DNA of 32,428 nt from Clostridiales bacterium (GCA_021203325.1 JAJQBL010000110.1:1-32428), one strand, 5' to 3'. Shown: positions 7,827-17,495, counted from the stretch's first letter. Notes: generated by a model not told the origin, from the letters alone. Program-made: numbers and translations.

Positions 7827-9557
7827 ATGAAAAAAGTATTAGCTCTGATCCTCGCCCTGGCCATGGCGTTCAGCATGGTGGCCTGCGGCAGCAGTTCCAG
7901 CAGCAGCGGAACCTCCAGCAGTGGAGATTCCGGCTCCAGCTCCTCCGACAGCGCATCCAGCGACGCCGAGGGCAGCAGCACGGACTCTGAGGATGACTCC
8001 ACCAGCAGCGACGGCACCACCGACTCCCTCCACGACACCGCCAACATTGACAACACCATCACCCGTTCCCTCCTGACCGTGGCCTGGCAGAGCGCCACCA
8101 CCATTGAGCCCTGGGGCACCGACAACAACGTCCCCGGCAACTATGAAGTCTACGAAATGCTGTTCGAGACCTCCGCAGACGGCGAGTTCTACGCCCTGCT
8201 GGCCGACGCCAGCCGCGGCGAGTACGGCGGCTACGACCATGAGGAAGGCACCACCACCTACACCGTGTACATCTACGATTACATCTATGACCACGAGGGC
8301 AACCACATCACCGCCTCCGACGTCGCTTACAGCTATATGTATCAGTATGAGAACGCCACCACCTCCAACTGGCAGACCCTGGTCTCCGTTGAGGCTGTGG
8401 ACGACACCACCGTTCTCTTCACCTTCACTGAGGAGCTGACCGCTCTGGGCGCGCTGGAGAACTTCCTCTCCCGCTGCTTCATCGTCTCTGAGAACTGCTC
8501 CGCCAACCTGACCAGCGAAATGTGCGGCACCGGCCCCTACAAGTTCGTCTCCTACACCTCCGGCGCCACCCTGGTAGTCGAGAAGAATGACGACTACTGG
8601 CAGACCGACGAGAGCCTGCGCCGTCAGGAGTCCCAGGCCAACGTCCAGACCATCACCTATCAGTTCGTGGACGAGGGCAGCTCCCGTGAGACCGGCCTGG
8701 AGTCCGGCGCCCTGGACATGGTCTATGACATGGCCCTGGAGAACATCGACCCCTTCCTGGAGGGCGCTGAGTATGGCGACCAGTACAGCGTCTACTCCTA
8801 TGCCCAGAAGTTCAGCTACTACATCGCCCCCAACTGCAGCGACGATTCCCTCTGCGGCGATGTGAACCTCCGTTTGGCCATCTTCAACGCCATTGACCAG
8901 GACGGCCTGATCACCGCTCTGGGCAGCGACTACACCCGTGTGTACTCCTTCGCCACCGATTACTACTCCGACTTCAGCTATGTTGACTGGTCCAGCCTGG
9001 ACAACTACAACACCAACGACGGCGCCAATCTGGACGCAGTCTCTGAGTATCTGGCTCAGTCCTCCTACAACGGCGAAACCCTGACCATCCTCTGCATGAG
9101 CACCTTCAACGATGTGGCCACCATCATCGCCGCTCAGCTGGCCGCCGCCGGCATCAACGCCACGGTGAAGGGCCTTGACCAGGCCTCCATGTCCTCCACC
9201 CAGGGCGACTCCTCCGCCTGGGATCTGGTGCTGGGCATGATGGCCGGTGACTACAATGTCAACATCTGGAGCCATGGCTTCGACTACAACTCCAACGGCG
9301 GCTCCGGCACCGCCACCGGTTACTTCACCGTCGATGACGAGTGGCAGGCTCTCCTGGAGCTGTGCAACACCGCCGATGGCCACACCAGCGAGAACATGGA
9401 AGCCTGGTGGCAGATGGCCGTTGACAACGGCTATGTCATGGGCCTGTACGCCGGCAACTGCTACGACATCGTCCCTGAGGACTGCACCTATGTCTGCCTG
9501 TCCGACCGCCTGAACCTGCTGCCCGGCGCCTGCTGCTTCGACGGCTCCGTGGAGTAA
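7827..9557 (+). CDS. Peptide ABC transporter substrate-binding lipoprotein (SBP_bac_5 family)
   Basis: The extracytoplasmic receptor of a dipeptide/oligopeptide importer, 576 residues. A basic MKK start and a hydrophobic segment end in a lipobox (MVAC, Cys20), so it is expected to be lipid-anchored. Residues 21-68 are a Ser/Asp/Gly-rich flexible linker. The rest is a family-5 binding fold, with landmarks TIEPWG near 91, ITASDVAYSY, CGTGPYKFVSY and the C-terminal WW..A lobe. AGGAG lies 8 bases before the ATG. It is first in an operon with two permeases and two ATPases. The 180-bp gap that follows holds two hairpins, which fits the usual higher level of binding protein than membrane parts. The exact substrate cannot be read from the sequence; peptides are likely. 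Confidence 0.92.
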   Translation: MKKVLALILALAMAFSMVACGSSSSSSGTSSSGDSGSSSSDSASSDAEGSSTDSEDDSTSSDGTTDSLHDTANIDNTITRSLLTVAWQSATTIEPWGTDNNVPGNYEVYEMLFETSADGEFYALLADASRGEYGGYDHEEGTTTYTVYIYDYIYDHEGNHITASDVAYSYMYQYENATTSNWQTLVSVEAVDDTTVLFTFTEELTALGALENFLSRCFIVSENCSANLTSEMCGTGPYKFVSYTSGATLVVEKNDDYWQTDESLRRQESQANVQTITYQFVDEGSSRETGLESGALDMVYDMALENIDPFLEGAEYGDQYSVYSYAQKFSYYIAPNCSDDSLCGDVNLRLAIFNAIDQDGLITALGSDYTRVYSFATDYYSDFSYVDWSSLDNYNTNDGANLDAVSEYLAQSSYNGETLTILCMSTFNDVATIIAAQLAAAGINATVKGLDQASMSSTQGDSSAWDLVLGMMAGDYNVNIWSHGFDYNSNGGSGTATGYFTVDDEWQALLELCNTADGHTSENMEAWWQMAVDNGYVMGLYAGNCYDIVPEDCTYVCLSDRLNLLPGACCFDGSVE

Positions 9558-9602
9558 CACCGCAAAGCTGACACAACCGAATAAACTTTCCAACTGAAAC
9601 CT

Positions 9603-9630
9603 GCGGCTCCGCTCGTAAGGGCGGGGCCGC
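9603..9630 (+). other. Intercistronic hairpin after the binding-protein gene
   Basis: A 10-bp stem with one G-U pair (9603-9612 with 9621-9630). The following TTATTCAG is too poor in T for a strong terminator. It probably acts as a partial terminator or a 3'-end stabiliser of the binding-protein mRNA. Confidence 0.6.
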
Positions 9631-9670
9631 TTATTCAGAGCTGAATTTCAGCAAGATAATTCTTAATTGA

Positions 9671-9704
9671 TTGCGCCAAAGGGGAGCTGTGACCCCGGGC
9701 GCAA
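9671..9704 (+). other. Second intercistronic hairpin before the permease genes
   Basis: TTGCGCC (9671-9677) pairs with GGCGCAA (9698-9704), enclosing GGGG (9681-9684) with CCCC (9693-9696). An A-run rather than a T-run follows, so it is not an intrinsic terminator. It may set differential expression within the operon. Confidence 0.5.
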
Positions 9705-9737
9705 CCCCAAAAAAAGCAAAAAGAGTGAGGCGTGAAT

Positions 9738-10736
9738 ATGTGGAGATATATCGCTAACAGATTGCTCTGGTTGATCGTCATCATGCTTTGTGTGGCCGTC
9801 ATTATCTTTACCATCCTGTGGTTTGTGCCGGGTGATCCGGCCCAGATCATCCTGGGTACCGGCGCCACCAATGAGGACATTCAACGGCTGCGAGAGCAAT
9901 TAGGGCTGAATGAACCATACTTAGTACAGCTGACCACCTTCCTCAGCGACACCTTCCTGCACCTGGACTTCGGTGAATCCTATGTGTACGGCGTCCCCGT
10001 CATTCAGGAGTTTGCCACCCGTCTGCCCCGTACCCTGGGGCTGGGCCTGATTTCCATGGCGCTGAACATCATCATCGGCATCCCTCTGGGCGTCAACGCC
10101 GCCATCCACCGCAACACCATTTGGGACCAGGGCGTCCTGGTGCTGGCCATGGTGTTCATCTCCGTGCCCCAGTTCTACCTGGGCCTGCTGATGGTGGTGC
10201 TGTTCTCCGTGCAGCTGGGCTGGCTGCCCCCCTTCGGCATCAGCGGCGACTATCCCGCCTGGACCTACTGGGTGATGCCGGTGCTGGCCAACTCCCTCTC
10301 CGGCCTGGCCATGAACGCCAGGCAGACCAGAAGCGCGGTGCTGGAGACCATCCGGGCCGACTTCGTCACCACCGCACGGGCCAAGGGCCTGCCGGAAAAC
10401 ACCGTCATTTACAAGCATATGCTCCCCAACGCGCTGATCCCCGTCATCAACGCCCTGGGTATGCAGCTGTCCATGATGGTCGGCGGCTCCGTGGTTATCG
10501 AGAACGTGTTCTCCTTCCCCGGCATCGGCCAGTACCTGCTGACCGGCGTGAACTCCCGTGACTACCCGGTTATCCGCGGCTCCGTCATGATTCTGGCCCT
10601 GTTCTCCGCCGTCGTCACCCTGCTGGTGGACCTGGTCTATGCCTTCCTGGACCCCAGAATCAAAGCTCAGTACGTCAACTACGCCGCCAAGAAGGGCGGC
10701 CACAAGGAAAAGAAAGGTGGGAAGAAAAATGGCTAA
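9738..10736 (+). CDS. dppB: Peptide ABC transporter permease (DppB/OppB type)
   Basis: The first of two membrane subunits that form the translocation channel, 332 residues with about six helices. It starts MWRYIANRLLW, typical of DppB, and has WFVPGDPA.IILG soon after the first helix. The coupling loop that contacts the ATPases is present (ETIRADFVTTARAKGLPE...KHMLPNALIPV). ATG 9738 is preferred to GTG 9732 because GAGG lies 7 bases upstream of the ATG but only 1 base from the GTG. Its end overlaps the next permease by 8 bp, showing translational coupling. The symbol is by family; Opp and Dpp types cannot be separated here. Confidence 0.9.
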   Translation: MWRYIANRLLWLIVIMLCVAVIIFTILWFVPGDPAQIILGTGATNEDIQRLREQLGLNEPYLVQLTTFLSDTFLHLDFGESYVYGVPVIQEFATRLPRTLGLGLISMALNIIIGIPLGVNAAIHRNTIWDQGVLVLAMVFISVPQFYLGLLMVVLFSVQLGWLPPFGISGDYPAWTYWVMPVLANSLSGLAMNARQTRSAVLETIRADFVTTARAKGLPENTVIYKHMLPNALIPVINALGMQLSMMVGGSVVIENVFSFPGIGQYLLTGVNSRDYPVIRGSVMILALFSAVVTLLVDLVYAFLDPRIKAQYVNYAAKKGGHKEKKGGKKNG

Positions 10737-11619
10737 CGCAGCAACGAAGGCGGTCACTTCCGCACCGAAGCGGAAAAAGGATACCCAGCTCCGGCAAATC
10801 ATGCGGCGGTTCGTGAAGAGCAGGACCGCCATGATCGGCCTGGTAGCGCTGGTCATCATCATTCTGGCCTGCGTCTTTGCCCCCTTCATCGCGCCCTATG
10901 ACCCCAACTACATGGACTATTCGGCCATGAACGCCACCCCCTCCCTGGCCCATATCATGGGCTGCGACAACCTGGGCCGTGACATCTTCAGCCGTGTGCT
11001 GTACGGCGGCCGCCTGTCCCTGGCCCTGGGCTTCACCGTGGCCATCGTGGGCATGGTCTTCGGCGTGTTCTTCGGCAGCCTGGTGGGCTACCTGGGCGGC
11101 CAGGTGGACAACATCACCATGCGTATCTGCGACGTGTGGATGGCCATCCCCGGCACCCTGCTGTCCATCATCATCTCCTCTGCCCTGGGCGACGGCTTCT
11201 GGTACACCGTGCTGGCCCTGTCCGTCAGCGGCCTGCCCGGCTCCGTCCGCGGCACCCGTGCCATGGCGCTGAAGGAACGTGAGATGGAGTATCTGGAGGC
11301 GGCCAAGGCCATGAACTGCTCCAAGATGAAGATCATCTACAAGCACATGATGCCCAACACCATCGCCCCCACCATCGTGGGCACCACCGGCCAGATCGGC
11401 GGCACCATGATGACCGCCGCCGGCCTCTCCTACATCGGCCTGGGCATTCAGCCGCCCACCGCTGAGTGGGGCGCCATGTGCTCCTCCGCGCGGAGCTATC
11501 TGACCAGCTATCCCCACGAGATGCTGATGCCCGGTCTGGCCATCCTGCTCACCGTGCTGTCCATCAATATGCTGGGCGACGGCCTGCGGGACGCTATGGA
11601 CCCCCGTCTGAAGGATTAA
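10729..11619 (+). CDS. dppC: Peptide ABC transporter permease (DppC/OppC type)
   Basis: The second channel subunit, 296 residues. A basic, probably cytosolic N-terminus of about 35 residues precedes the first helix (TAMIGLVALVIIILACVFAP), then an extracytoplasmic loop with HIMGCDNLGRDIFSRVLYGGR, a DppC hallmark. The EAA-type coupling loop is MEYLEAAKAMNCSKMKIIYKH. About six helices in all. The start overlaps the end of the upstream permease. The ATPase gene begins 13 bp downstream, after AAGGAGGG. Confidence 0.91.
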   Translation: MANAATKAVTSAPKRKKDTQLRQIMRRFVKSRTAMIGLVALVIIILACVFAPFIAPYDPNYMDYSAMNATPSLAHIMGCDNLGRDIFSRVLYGGRLSLALGFTVAIVGMVFGVFFGSLVGYLGGQVDNITMRICDVWMAIPGTLLSIIISSALGDGFWYTVLALSVSGLPGSVRGTRAMALKEREMEYLEAAKAMNCSKMKIIYKHMMPNTIAPTIVGTTGQIGGTMMTAAGLSYIGLGIQPPTAEWGAMCSSARSYLTSYPHEMLMPGLAILLTVLSINMLGDGLRDAMDPRLKD

Positions 11620-11632
11620 GGAGGGAATAGAG

Positions 11633-12610
11633 ATGAGTGAGAACTTTTTGACCATCCATGACCTGGTGGTAGAATATTCCTCCGGCGGACAAATCGTCCA
11701 GGCCGTCAACGGCGTGGACCTGAAGCTGGCCAAGGGCCAGACCCTGGGCCTGGTGGGCGAGACCGGCGCAGGCAAGACCACCATCGCCAAGGCCATCCTC
11801 CGCATCCTGCCCATGCCCCCCGCCAGGGTGAAACAGGGCGAGATCTACCTGGACGGCGAGGACCTGCTGAAGCTGCCGGAGAAGGAAATGCTGAAAGTCC
11901 GGGGCAATAAGATCGCCATGATCTTCCAGGACCCCATGACCGCCCTGAACCCCACCATGACGGTGGGCGACCAGATCAGCGAGGTCGTCCTCCAGCACAA
12001 CGACTTCACCAAATCCCAGGCCAGGGACCGCACCATTGAAATGCTGGAGATGGTGGGCATCGCCAGCGTCCGTTACATGGACTATCCCCATCAGTTCTCC
12101 GGCGGCATGAAGCAGCGTGTGGTCATCGCCATGGCCCTGGCCTGCGAGCCGGAGCTGATTCTGGCGGACGAGCCCACCACCGCCCTGGACGTGACCATTC
12201 AGGCCCAGGTGCTGGACATGATGAAGGACCTGCGCGTGAAGCTGAACACCTCCATGATCCTCATCACCCACGACCTGGGCGTGGTGGCCGAGACCTGCGA
12301 CGACGTGGCCGTCATTTACGCCGGCGAAATCGTGGAGTACGGCACCAAGGAGCGGATCTTCCGCAACCCCATGCACCCCTACACCCTGGGGCTGTTCGGT
12401 TCCCTGCCCAAGCTGGACGACGATTCCAAGCGGCTGTCCCCCATCCACGGGCTGCCGCCTGACCCCACCAACCTGCCTGCGGGCTGCAAGTTCGGCCCCA
12501 GATGCCCGGACTGCGACGGCGGTACGAAGTGCGGCGCGGACCAGCCCATGATCGAAGTGGAGCCGGGACATTTTGTCCGCTGCTGTAAGTTTGCGAAAGG
12601 AGGCGTGTAA
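11633..12610 (+). CDS. dppD: Peptide ABC transporter ATPase (DppD/OppD type)
   Basis: The first cytosolic ATPase of the importer, 325 residues. Walker A is GETGAGKT (42-49), the Q-loop is in [11 protein letters not shown], the ABC signature FSGGMKQR is near 154, Walker B with [10 protein letters not shown] is near 176, and the H-switch is THDLG. The C-terminal extension after [12 protein letters not shown] contains a cysteine cluster ([10 protein letters not shown], then C and CC). Such clusters hold an iron-sulfur cluster in some characterised DppD/OppD proteins; that is family knowledge, not shown here. AAGGAGGG precedes the start. The next ATPase gene follows after 2 bp. Confidence 0.92.
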   Translation: MSENFLTIHDLVVEYSSGGQIVQAVNGVDLKLAKGQTLGLVGETGAGKTTIAKAILRILPMPPARVKQGEIYLDGEDLLKLPEKEMLKVRGNKIAMIFQDPMTALNPTMTVGDQISEVVLQHNDFTKSQARDRTIEMLEMVGIASVRYMDYPHQFSGGMKQRVVIAMALACEPELILADEPTTALDVTIQAQVLDMMKDLRVKLNTSMILITHDLGVVAETCDDVAVIYAGEIVEYGTKERIFRNPMHPYTLGLFGSLPKLDDDSKRLSPIHGLPPDPTNLPAGCKFGPRCPDCDGGTKCGADQPMIEVEPGHFVRCCKFAKGGV

Positions 12611-12612
12611 GC

Positions 12613-13563
12613 ATGGCCCTTCTCGAAGTAGAACATCTGAAGAAGTATTTCAGCGTCGGCGCGGGCACCAACCACGCCGTAGATGACATTACCCTGTCCA
12701 TTGAAAAAGGCCACACCATGGGCGTCGTAGGCGAGTCCGGCTGCGGCAAGTCCACCCTGGGCCGCACCATCATCCGCCTGCTGGACGCTACCGACGGCAC
12801 CGTCCGCCTGGACGGCGAGGACATCACCTATACCAAGGGCAAGGACCTCCGCCGCCTCCGTGAGAAGGTCAGCATCGTGTTCCAGGACCCCTACTCCTCC
12901 CTGAACCCCCGTTCCAGCGTGGAGGCCACCATCCGTGAGCCCCTCCAGGAGGCCCACCGGTTCACCAAGGCCCAGGTGCAGCAGCGGACGGAGGAGCTGA
13001 TGGACCTGGTCGGCATTGAGGAGCGGCTGCGCCTGGCCTATCCCCACGAGATGGACGGCGGCCGCCGCCAGCGTGTGGGCATCGCCCGGGCCCTGGCTCT
13101 GAACCCGGAGTTCGTGGTCTGCGACGAGCCGGTGTCCGCCCTGGACGTGTCCATTCAGGCCCAGGTGCTGAACCTGCTGATGGATTTGCAGGAGAAGATG
13201 GACCTGACCTATATGTTCGTCACCCACGACCTGTCCGTGGTGCGGCATATCTCCGACGACATCTGCGTCATGTATCTGGGTCAGCTGGTGGAGACCTCCC
13301 CCTCCCGGGAGTTGTTCCGCCGCCCCCTGCACCCCTACACCAAGGCGCTGCTCAGCGCCATCCCCTCCACCGACCTGGACCACCCCATGCAGCGTGTTCA
13401 GCTGAAGGGTGAGATCACCTCCGCCATCAACCCTGAGCCGGGCTGCCGCTTCGCCGCCCGCTGCCCCTACGCCTGCGATAAGTGCCGGGAGCCTCAGAAG
13501 CTGGAGGAGCTGGAGCCGAAGCACTTCGTCTCCTGCTGCCGGGCCAAGGAGATCAACGACTAA
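12613..13563 (+). CDS. dppF: Peptide ABC transporter ATPase (DppF/OppF type)
   Basis: The second ATPase of the importer, 316 residues. Walker A is GESGCGKST (40-48), the Q-loop [11 protein letters not shown], Walker [12 protein letters not shown] and the H-switch THDLS. The signature is MDGGRRQR (from about residue 146) rather than LSGGQ, with aspartate in place of the usual serine; this variant is also familiar from other clostridial DppF-type subunits. The C-terminal peptide-transporter tail has [14 protein letters not shown] and a CC pair. AAAGGAGG precedes ATG. Pairing with the upstream ATPase gives the normal heterodimer. Confidence 0.91.
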   Translation: MALLEVEHLKKYFSVGAGTNHAVDDITLSIEKGHTMGVVGESGCGKSTLGRTIIRLLDATDGTVRLDGEDITYTKGKDLRRLREKVSIVFQDPYSSLNPRSSVEATIREPLQEAHRFTKAQVQQRTEELMDLVGIEERLRLAYPHEMDGGRRQRVGIARALALNPEFVVCDEPVSALDVSIQAQVLNLLMDLQEKMDLTYMFVTHDLSVVRHISDDICVMYLGQLVETSPSRELFRRPLHPYTKALLSAIPSTDLDHPMQRVQLKGEITSAINPEPGCRFAARCPYACDKCREPQKLEELEPKHFVSCCRAKEIND

Positions 13564-13599
13564 AACCCATTCGCATTTCATACCAAGGAGTGAACTGTC

Positions 13600-14292
13600 T
13601 TGAAAAAGCGGGAGCCTGAAAAGGTAGGCAACGACATTTATGGTGTAAAATCCAACTGGAAAACAGACGAGAAAACCGGCAAGACTGCCGAATCAGACTT
13701 CCGCCACAGTTCCTATTACCACAAGTATTTCCACGGCTACACCGAGCTGCGGATCGAGAAGCCCAACGGCGGCTATAAGGTGGAGCGGTACTACACCCAG
13801 CCCTGGCTGGTGCAGGACGTCTCCTCTGTCAACTACATCGTGTATCGGTGTATGTATGCCGCCCTGGTGCTGCTGTCCTGCCTGGTGTTTTACCAGGCTA
13901 TGACCGCCGACGGCTATTCCGGCAACCGCTCCGTGCTGGTGGCCGCGCCGGAATTTCTCTCCGCCCTGGGGCTGATCCTGCTGGTGGCCGCCACGGTGAA
14001 CTACACCTTCGCCCACAGGCAGATGACTTGGTATGACCACCGCAGCGCCTCCGGCAACCTGCGCAAGGCGTCGCTGTTTGCCGCCTGCTGCATGGGGGTC
14101 ACCGCCCTGCTGGTGGTGGTGAACATCTTCCTGGGGGTGGACAGCGTCCTGGCCGAGCTGCGGCTGGCCGGGCTGTCCCTTGTGGCGGCGCTGGCGGCGC
14201 TGGCGATATACCTGCTGGAGCGGCAGATGCCCTACCGGGAGGAGGCCAACACCACCGTCCTCCCCCAGGGGGAGACCCATGAAATCTGGTAG
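13600..14292 (+). CDS. Four-helix membrane protein of unknown function in the transporter operon
   Basis: A 230-residue protein with a TTG start, chosen because AAGGAG lies 9 bases upstream and no better start was seen. Residues 1-85 are hydrophilic and tyrosine-rich (YYHKYFHGYTELRIE...). Four hydrophobic helices follow at about 85-107, 119-138, 158-181 and 184-203, then a short acidic tail. No family was recognised. It follows dppF by 36 bp and is 29 bp from the hydrolase gene, so it is probably co-transcribed with peptide import. A helper or sensor role is conceivable but not shown. Confidence 0.78.
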   Translation: MKKREPEKVGNDIYGVKSNWKTDEKTGKTAESDFRHSSYYHKYFHGYTELRIEKPNGGYKVERYYTQPWLVQDVSSVNYIVYRCMYAALVLLSCLVFYQAMTADGYSGNRSVLVAAPEFLSALGLILLVAATVNYTFAHRQMTWYDHRSASGNLRKASLFAACCMGVTALLVVVNIFLGVDSVLAELRLAGLSLVAALAALAIYLLERQMPYREEANTTVLPQGETHEIW

Positions 14293-14321
14293 GCCCCGCC
14301 TGCCGAGACTGGAGAAAAACC

Positions 14322-15473
14322 ATGAACAACAAACATATCCTGCATATCACCGCAGTGGCGGAGGTGACCCCTCAGGGTCAGAAATGCACCAAAGCGGCGC
14401 TGGAGTATGACCGGCCCATGTCCGCCGAAGTGTCCCCCGATGCCTACCGGGTGGAGGGCCGCACCGTCACCGGCGTCTCGGTGGAGGGCTGCAACGTGAC
14501 CCTTTCCCTCTCCCCGGAGGACAAAGCCGCCGCCACCTACTGCCAGGGGAACCCCTGGGAGGGCACCGCCACTGTCCTGCACACCGCTTCCGTCACCGTC
14601 GCCCAGGCGGCGTCTGTGGCCGGGGCGGACGGCAGCGCGGTGGAGCCTGCCCCGGCGGACGCCAACGACCGGGTGGAAAACCCCATCGTGGACGACTTCA
14701 TTCAGGGCGAGTTCGAGGGGCTGGCCTACAACCTGTACATCCCCAAAGACTGCCGGCCGGGGGAACAGTATCCTCTGGTGCAGTTCATCCATGACGCAGG
14801 CCCCTGCGGGCCGGAACCCAAACTGACCCTGACCCAGGGCCTTGGCGCCATCGTCTGGGCCAGACCGGAGGAGCAGGCCAAGCGCAAGTGCTTCGTCCTG
14901 GCCCCCCAGTTCGACGGCCCTCCCATTGTGGACGACGACTGGAACGTGGACCCCAGACTGGAGACCGCCAAACGGCTGCTGGACTGGGTGTGTGACCGGT
15001 ATCCCGTAGACCGCACCCGGCTGTACACCACCGGCCAGTCCATGGGCTGTATGTCCTCCATCGTGCTGAACGTCCGCTATCCGGAGCTGTTCGCCGCCTC
15101 CTTCCTGGTGGCCGGGCAGTGGGATGACCGGCAGATTCCCGGCCTGGAGCGGCAGCACCTGTGGATGCTGAACTCCCAGGGCGACGCCAAAGCCTTCCCC
15201 GGCATGAACCAGATGGCCTGCGAGATGGAGTCCAAAGGGGCGAAGGTGGTTCGGAGGGTCATCGACGCCAAAGCCTCTCAGGAGGAGTTCCGGGCCGTCG
15301 CTCAGGAATTGATTTCCACCGGCGCCAACGTGATTTACACCCCCTACCGCATAGAGTCCGTGGCCAGGGGCTGGCACAGCCGGGGCGGCGAACACCACGT
15401 CACCACCTGGCAGACCGCCTATGAGATCGAAGCCATTCGGGCATGGCTGTTTTCCAACCGGAAGGCCCGCTGA
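14322..15473 (+). CDS. Alpha/beta hydrolase with N-terminal Ig-like domain (EstA-like esterase/peptidase)
   Basis: A 383-residue serine hydrolase. Residues 1-65 form an Ig-like beta domain (LHITAVAEVTPQGQK, then a VEGRTVTGVSVEG strand pair), as in Thermotoga EstA-type esterases. The hydrolase domain starts near 125. The likely nucleophile is S240 in TGQSMG, the acid D288 in NSQGDAKAF, and the base H359 (or H358) in GGEHHVTTW. A possible oxyanion region is QFIHDAG. No signal peptide is seen, so it probably acts in the cytosol. GGAG lies 7 bases before ATG. As the last gene of the peptide-uptake operon it may cleave the imported compound or its ester or amide derivative. The exact substrate is unknown. 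Confidence 0.85.
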   Translation: MNNKHILHITAVAEVTPQGQKCTKAALEYDRPMSAEVSPDAYRVEGRTVTGVSVEGCNVTLSLSPEDKAAATYCQGNPWEGTATVLHTASVTVAQAASVAGADGSAVEPAPADANDRVENPIVDDFIQGEFEGLAYNLYIPKDCRPGEQYPLVQFIHDAGPCGPEPKLTLTQGLGAIVWARPEEQAKRKCFVLAPQFDGPPIVDDDWNVDPRLETAKRLLDWVCDRYPVDRTRLYTTGQSMGCMSSIVLNVRYPELFAASFLVAGQWDDRQIPGLERQHLWMLNSQGDAKAFPGMNQMACEMESKGAKVVRRVIDAKASQEEFRAVAQELISTGANVIYTPYRIESVARGWHSRGGEHHVTTWQTAYEIEAIRAWLFSNRKAR

Positions 15474-15533
15474 GGCGGGACCGTTCAGGTCCCCGGCTTT
15501 CCGTCCGACAGGAGCGCTGCGCTGGGCAAACGC

Positions 15534-15576
15534 AAACGCCCATCCAGCGGCCCTGGGGCCGTCAGATGGGCGTTTT
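15534..15576. terminator. Bidirectional terminator at the end of the peptide operon
   Basis: AAACGCCCATC (15534-15544) pairs perfectly with GATGGGCGTTT (15565-15575), with further inner pairing of CGGCC and GGCCG. TTTT follows on the plus strand. It also ends the convergent LysR unit, whose stop is at 15593. Confidence 0.88.
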
Positions 15577-15592
15577 CCTTGTCGGGAATTTG

Positions 15593-16498
15593 CTAAGAAG
15601 CGGCAGGTTCCCGGGTGTGGGGGGCGTGCCGGGCGGCGAAGTCCACAAACGCCTGCGCCAGCGGGGAGAGGACGCCGTCCTTTGGATAAATCAGGTAGAC
15701 GTCCGTGTGAATCCGCGGCTCTACCTCCAGAACGGAGATATTGACGTTGCTGCGGAGCTTGTCCGCCAGCCCCTGCATGATCAGGGAGACGTCCCGCCCC
15801 CGGTTGATGATGGAGTCGTCCCAGGTGCCGGTGCTGGAGGAGAGCTTCGGCTCAAACCCGGCCTCCCGCAGGGCGGACATTTCAAACCGGTCCATCATGG
15901 TCTCGCTCTTGTGGCGCAGGTAAAAGACGTCGTCCTTTAGCTCGGACAGGTGGATGGCCCCCCGCCCCGCCAGGGGATGGTCAAAGGGCACCACGGCGGA
16001 GATGTGGTCCTCACAGAAGGGGAGGATGTCATATTCCCCGGTGAAATCCGCAATGTTGTGGACGAAGGCCACCTCGATGACGCCGTCATGGAGCAGCCTC
16101 AGCATATCGTCCGTGGAGGAGATGTGGACGTCGATGACCGCCTCCGGATTTTCCTTCTTAAAGGCGGCGAACAGGGCCGTCATGCCGTAGCGGTTGGGAA
16201 AGCCGCAGCTGCCCACGGCGACGCGGTTGATGGTGTCCCCCCGGATATCCCCCACGGTGCGCTGGAAGGCGTTGGTATGCTCCAGAATGGCCGTTGCGTG
16301 GGGGAGGAAGGCTCTGCCGTAGGAGGTCAGCACAATCCTCTGGGTGGTGCGGTGAAACAGGGGCACCCCCAGCTCCTTCTCCAGCATCATAATGTGCCGG
16401 GACAGGGCGGACTGACTGATGGACAGGGTGGCGGCGGCCTTGGAAAAGCTCAGGTACTCCGCCAGAATCAGGAACTCATTCAAAGAAGATGTTTTCAA
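15593..16498 (-). CDS. LysR-family transcriptional regulator (downstream member of a pair)
   Basis: A 301-residue regulator with an N-terminal winged helix-turn-helix (FLILAEYLSFSKAAATLSISQSALSRH) and a periplasmic-binding-protein-like effector domain from about residue 90 (INRVAVGSCGFPNRYGM onward). The start is TTG 16498, with GGAGGTG about 8 bases upstream. Its first 23 bp lie within the end of the upstream LysR gene, so the two are translationally coupled. It probably controls one of the neighbouring + operons (peptide uptake or the ceramidase-like cluster). The effector is unknown. Confidence 0.9.
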   Translation of the reverse strand: MKTSSLNEFLILAEYLSFSKAAATLSISQSALSRHIMMLEKELGVPLFHRTTQRIVLTSYGRAFLPHATAILEHTNAFQRTVGDIRGDTINRVAVGSCGFPNRYGMTALFAAFKKENPEAVIDVHISSTDDMLRLLHDGVIEVAFVHNIADFTGEYDILPFCEDHISAVVPFDHPLAGRGAIHLSELKDDVFYLRHKSETMMDRFEMSALREAGFEPKLSSSTGTWDDSIINRGRDVSLIMQGLADKLRSNVNISVLEVEPRIHTDVYLIYPKDGVLSPLAQAFVDFAARHAPHTREPAAS

Positions 16499-17438
16499 CT
16501 ATGCCCACCTCCGGTCCGTAATAAGGAATGTCCCTCTCATGGGTCTCGTGAATCTGAATGGCATACTCCAGGAAGGTTTTGGCGGCGTGGGACAGGGGAA
16601 CGTCCTTCTGATAGTACAGATTCAGGTAAATCGTGGCATGCTCCTCCAGGGGGATGGATGCCACCTCGTACCCCCATGTGCTGTACACATCCCGCTTCAA
16701 TACGATGGAGACCCCCACGTTGGAGGCCACAAGCTCCGTCAGGTTGGCGCTGCCGTGGATGGTGAAGTCCACCTGTGGGGTGAACCCGGCGGCCTGGCAC
16801 CGGCGGAGGGCCGCCTGATGCAGGAAGTTGTCCTTGGGGAACAGGATGAAGGGCTCCTCCGCCAGATCGCTGAGCCGGAAGCTGTCCTTCTTCGCCAGGG
16901 GATGGTTCACCGGCAGCAGGGCCACCAGCTCATCGGTGGCCCACTGGTAGCAGCCGTAGGTGTCGCTGTCCGGCGTCTCCGACAGGGCGAACACCAGTTC
17001 AAACCCCATGTCGAACAGATCCTCCAGGGGCAGCGTCGTGTGAAACTCCCCGGTGGAGAGGCTGTACTGGGGATAGCGGCGGCTGAAATGGTCCCACAGC
17101 ATATTGATCATGTGGTCGCAGTTCATCTCCGTCGTCCCCGCAATGTAGACCTGCCGGGCGGCGGCGCTTTCAAAGGAGGCCCTGGCCTCGTGGTACTCCT
17201 CATTCAGTGCGACAAATCGGCGGGCGTAGGGGAGGAAGAGCCTGCCGAAGTCCGTCAGCTCCAGCTTATGTCCCTTTTTGGCCAAAAGCGGATGGCCAAC
17301 GCTGCGCTCCAGATCCTTGATGTGCTTGGTCAGGGTGACCTGAGAGAGGTAAAGCCGGTCGGAGGCAGTGAAGTAATTTCCGGTTTCCGCCACGACAATA
17401 AATTCGTCCAAATATCTGATTCCGGTTTCTTTCAGCAA
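16476..17438 (-). CDS. LysR-family transcriptional regulator (upstream member of a pair)
   Basis: A 320-residue LysR protein. The helix-turn-helix is YLDEFIVVAETGNYFTASDR and on to QVTLTKHIKDLE; the effector domain starts near residue 95 (RQVYIAGTTEMNCDHM). The frame is open back to 17567, but the -10 box lies at 17496-17501, inside that extension. TTG 17438, with AAGGGATGG upstream, is therefore the likely start. It shares a transcript with the second LysR gene and is divergent from the metallo-hydrolase operon, the classical layout for a LysR regulator of the adjacent divergent genes. Confidence 0.86.
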   Translation of the reverse strand: MLKETGIRYLDEFIVVAETGNYFTASDRLYLSQVTLTKHIKDLERSVGHPLLAKKGHKLELTDFGRLFLPYARRFVALNEEYHEARASFESAAARQVYIAGTTEMNCDHMINMLWDHFSRRYPQYSLSTGEFHTTLPLEDLFDMGFELVFALSETPDSDTYGCYQWATDELVALLPVNHPLAKKDSFRLSDLAEEPFILFPKDNFLHQAALRRCQAAGFTPQVDFTIHGSANLTELVASNVGVSIVLKRDVYSTWGYEVASIPLEEHATIYLNLYYQKDVPLSHAAKTFLEYAIQIHETHERDIPYYGPEVGIVENIFFE

Positions 17439-17495
17439 CGGATACCATCCCTTTCTGCTCCGGCGTACAAAGGAGCGCAAACTGTCTATTATTCT

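Noticed and set aside
7839-9593. 584-codon minus-strand open frame opposite the binding-protein gene
   Set aside because: Shadow of the Ser/Ala/Thr-rich plus-strand gene; no supporting signals.
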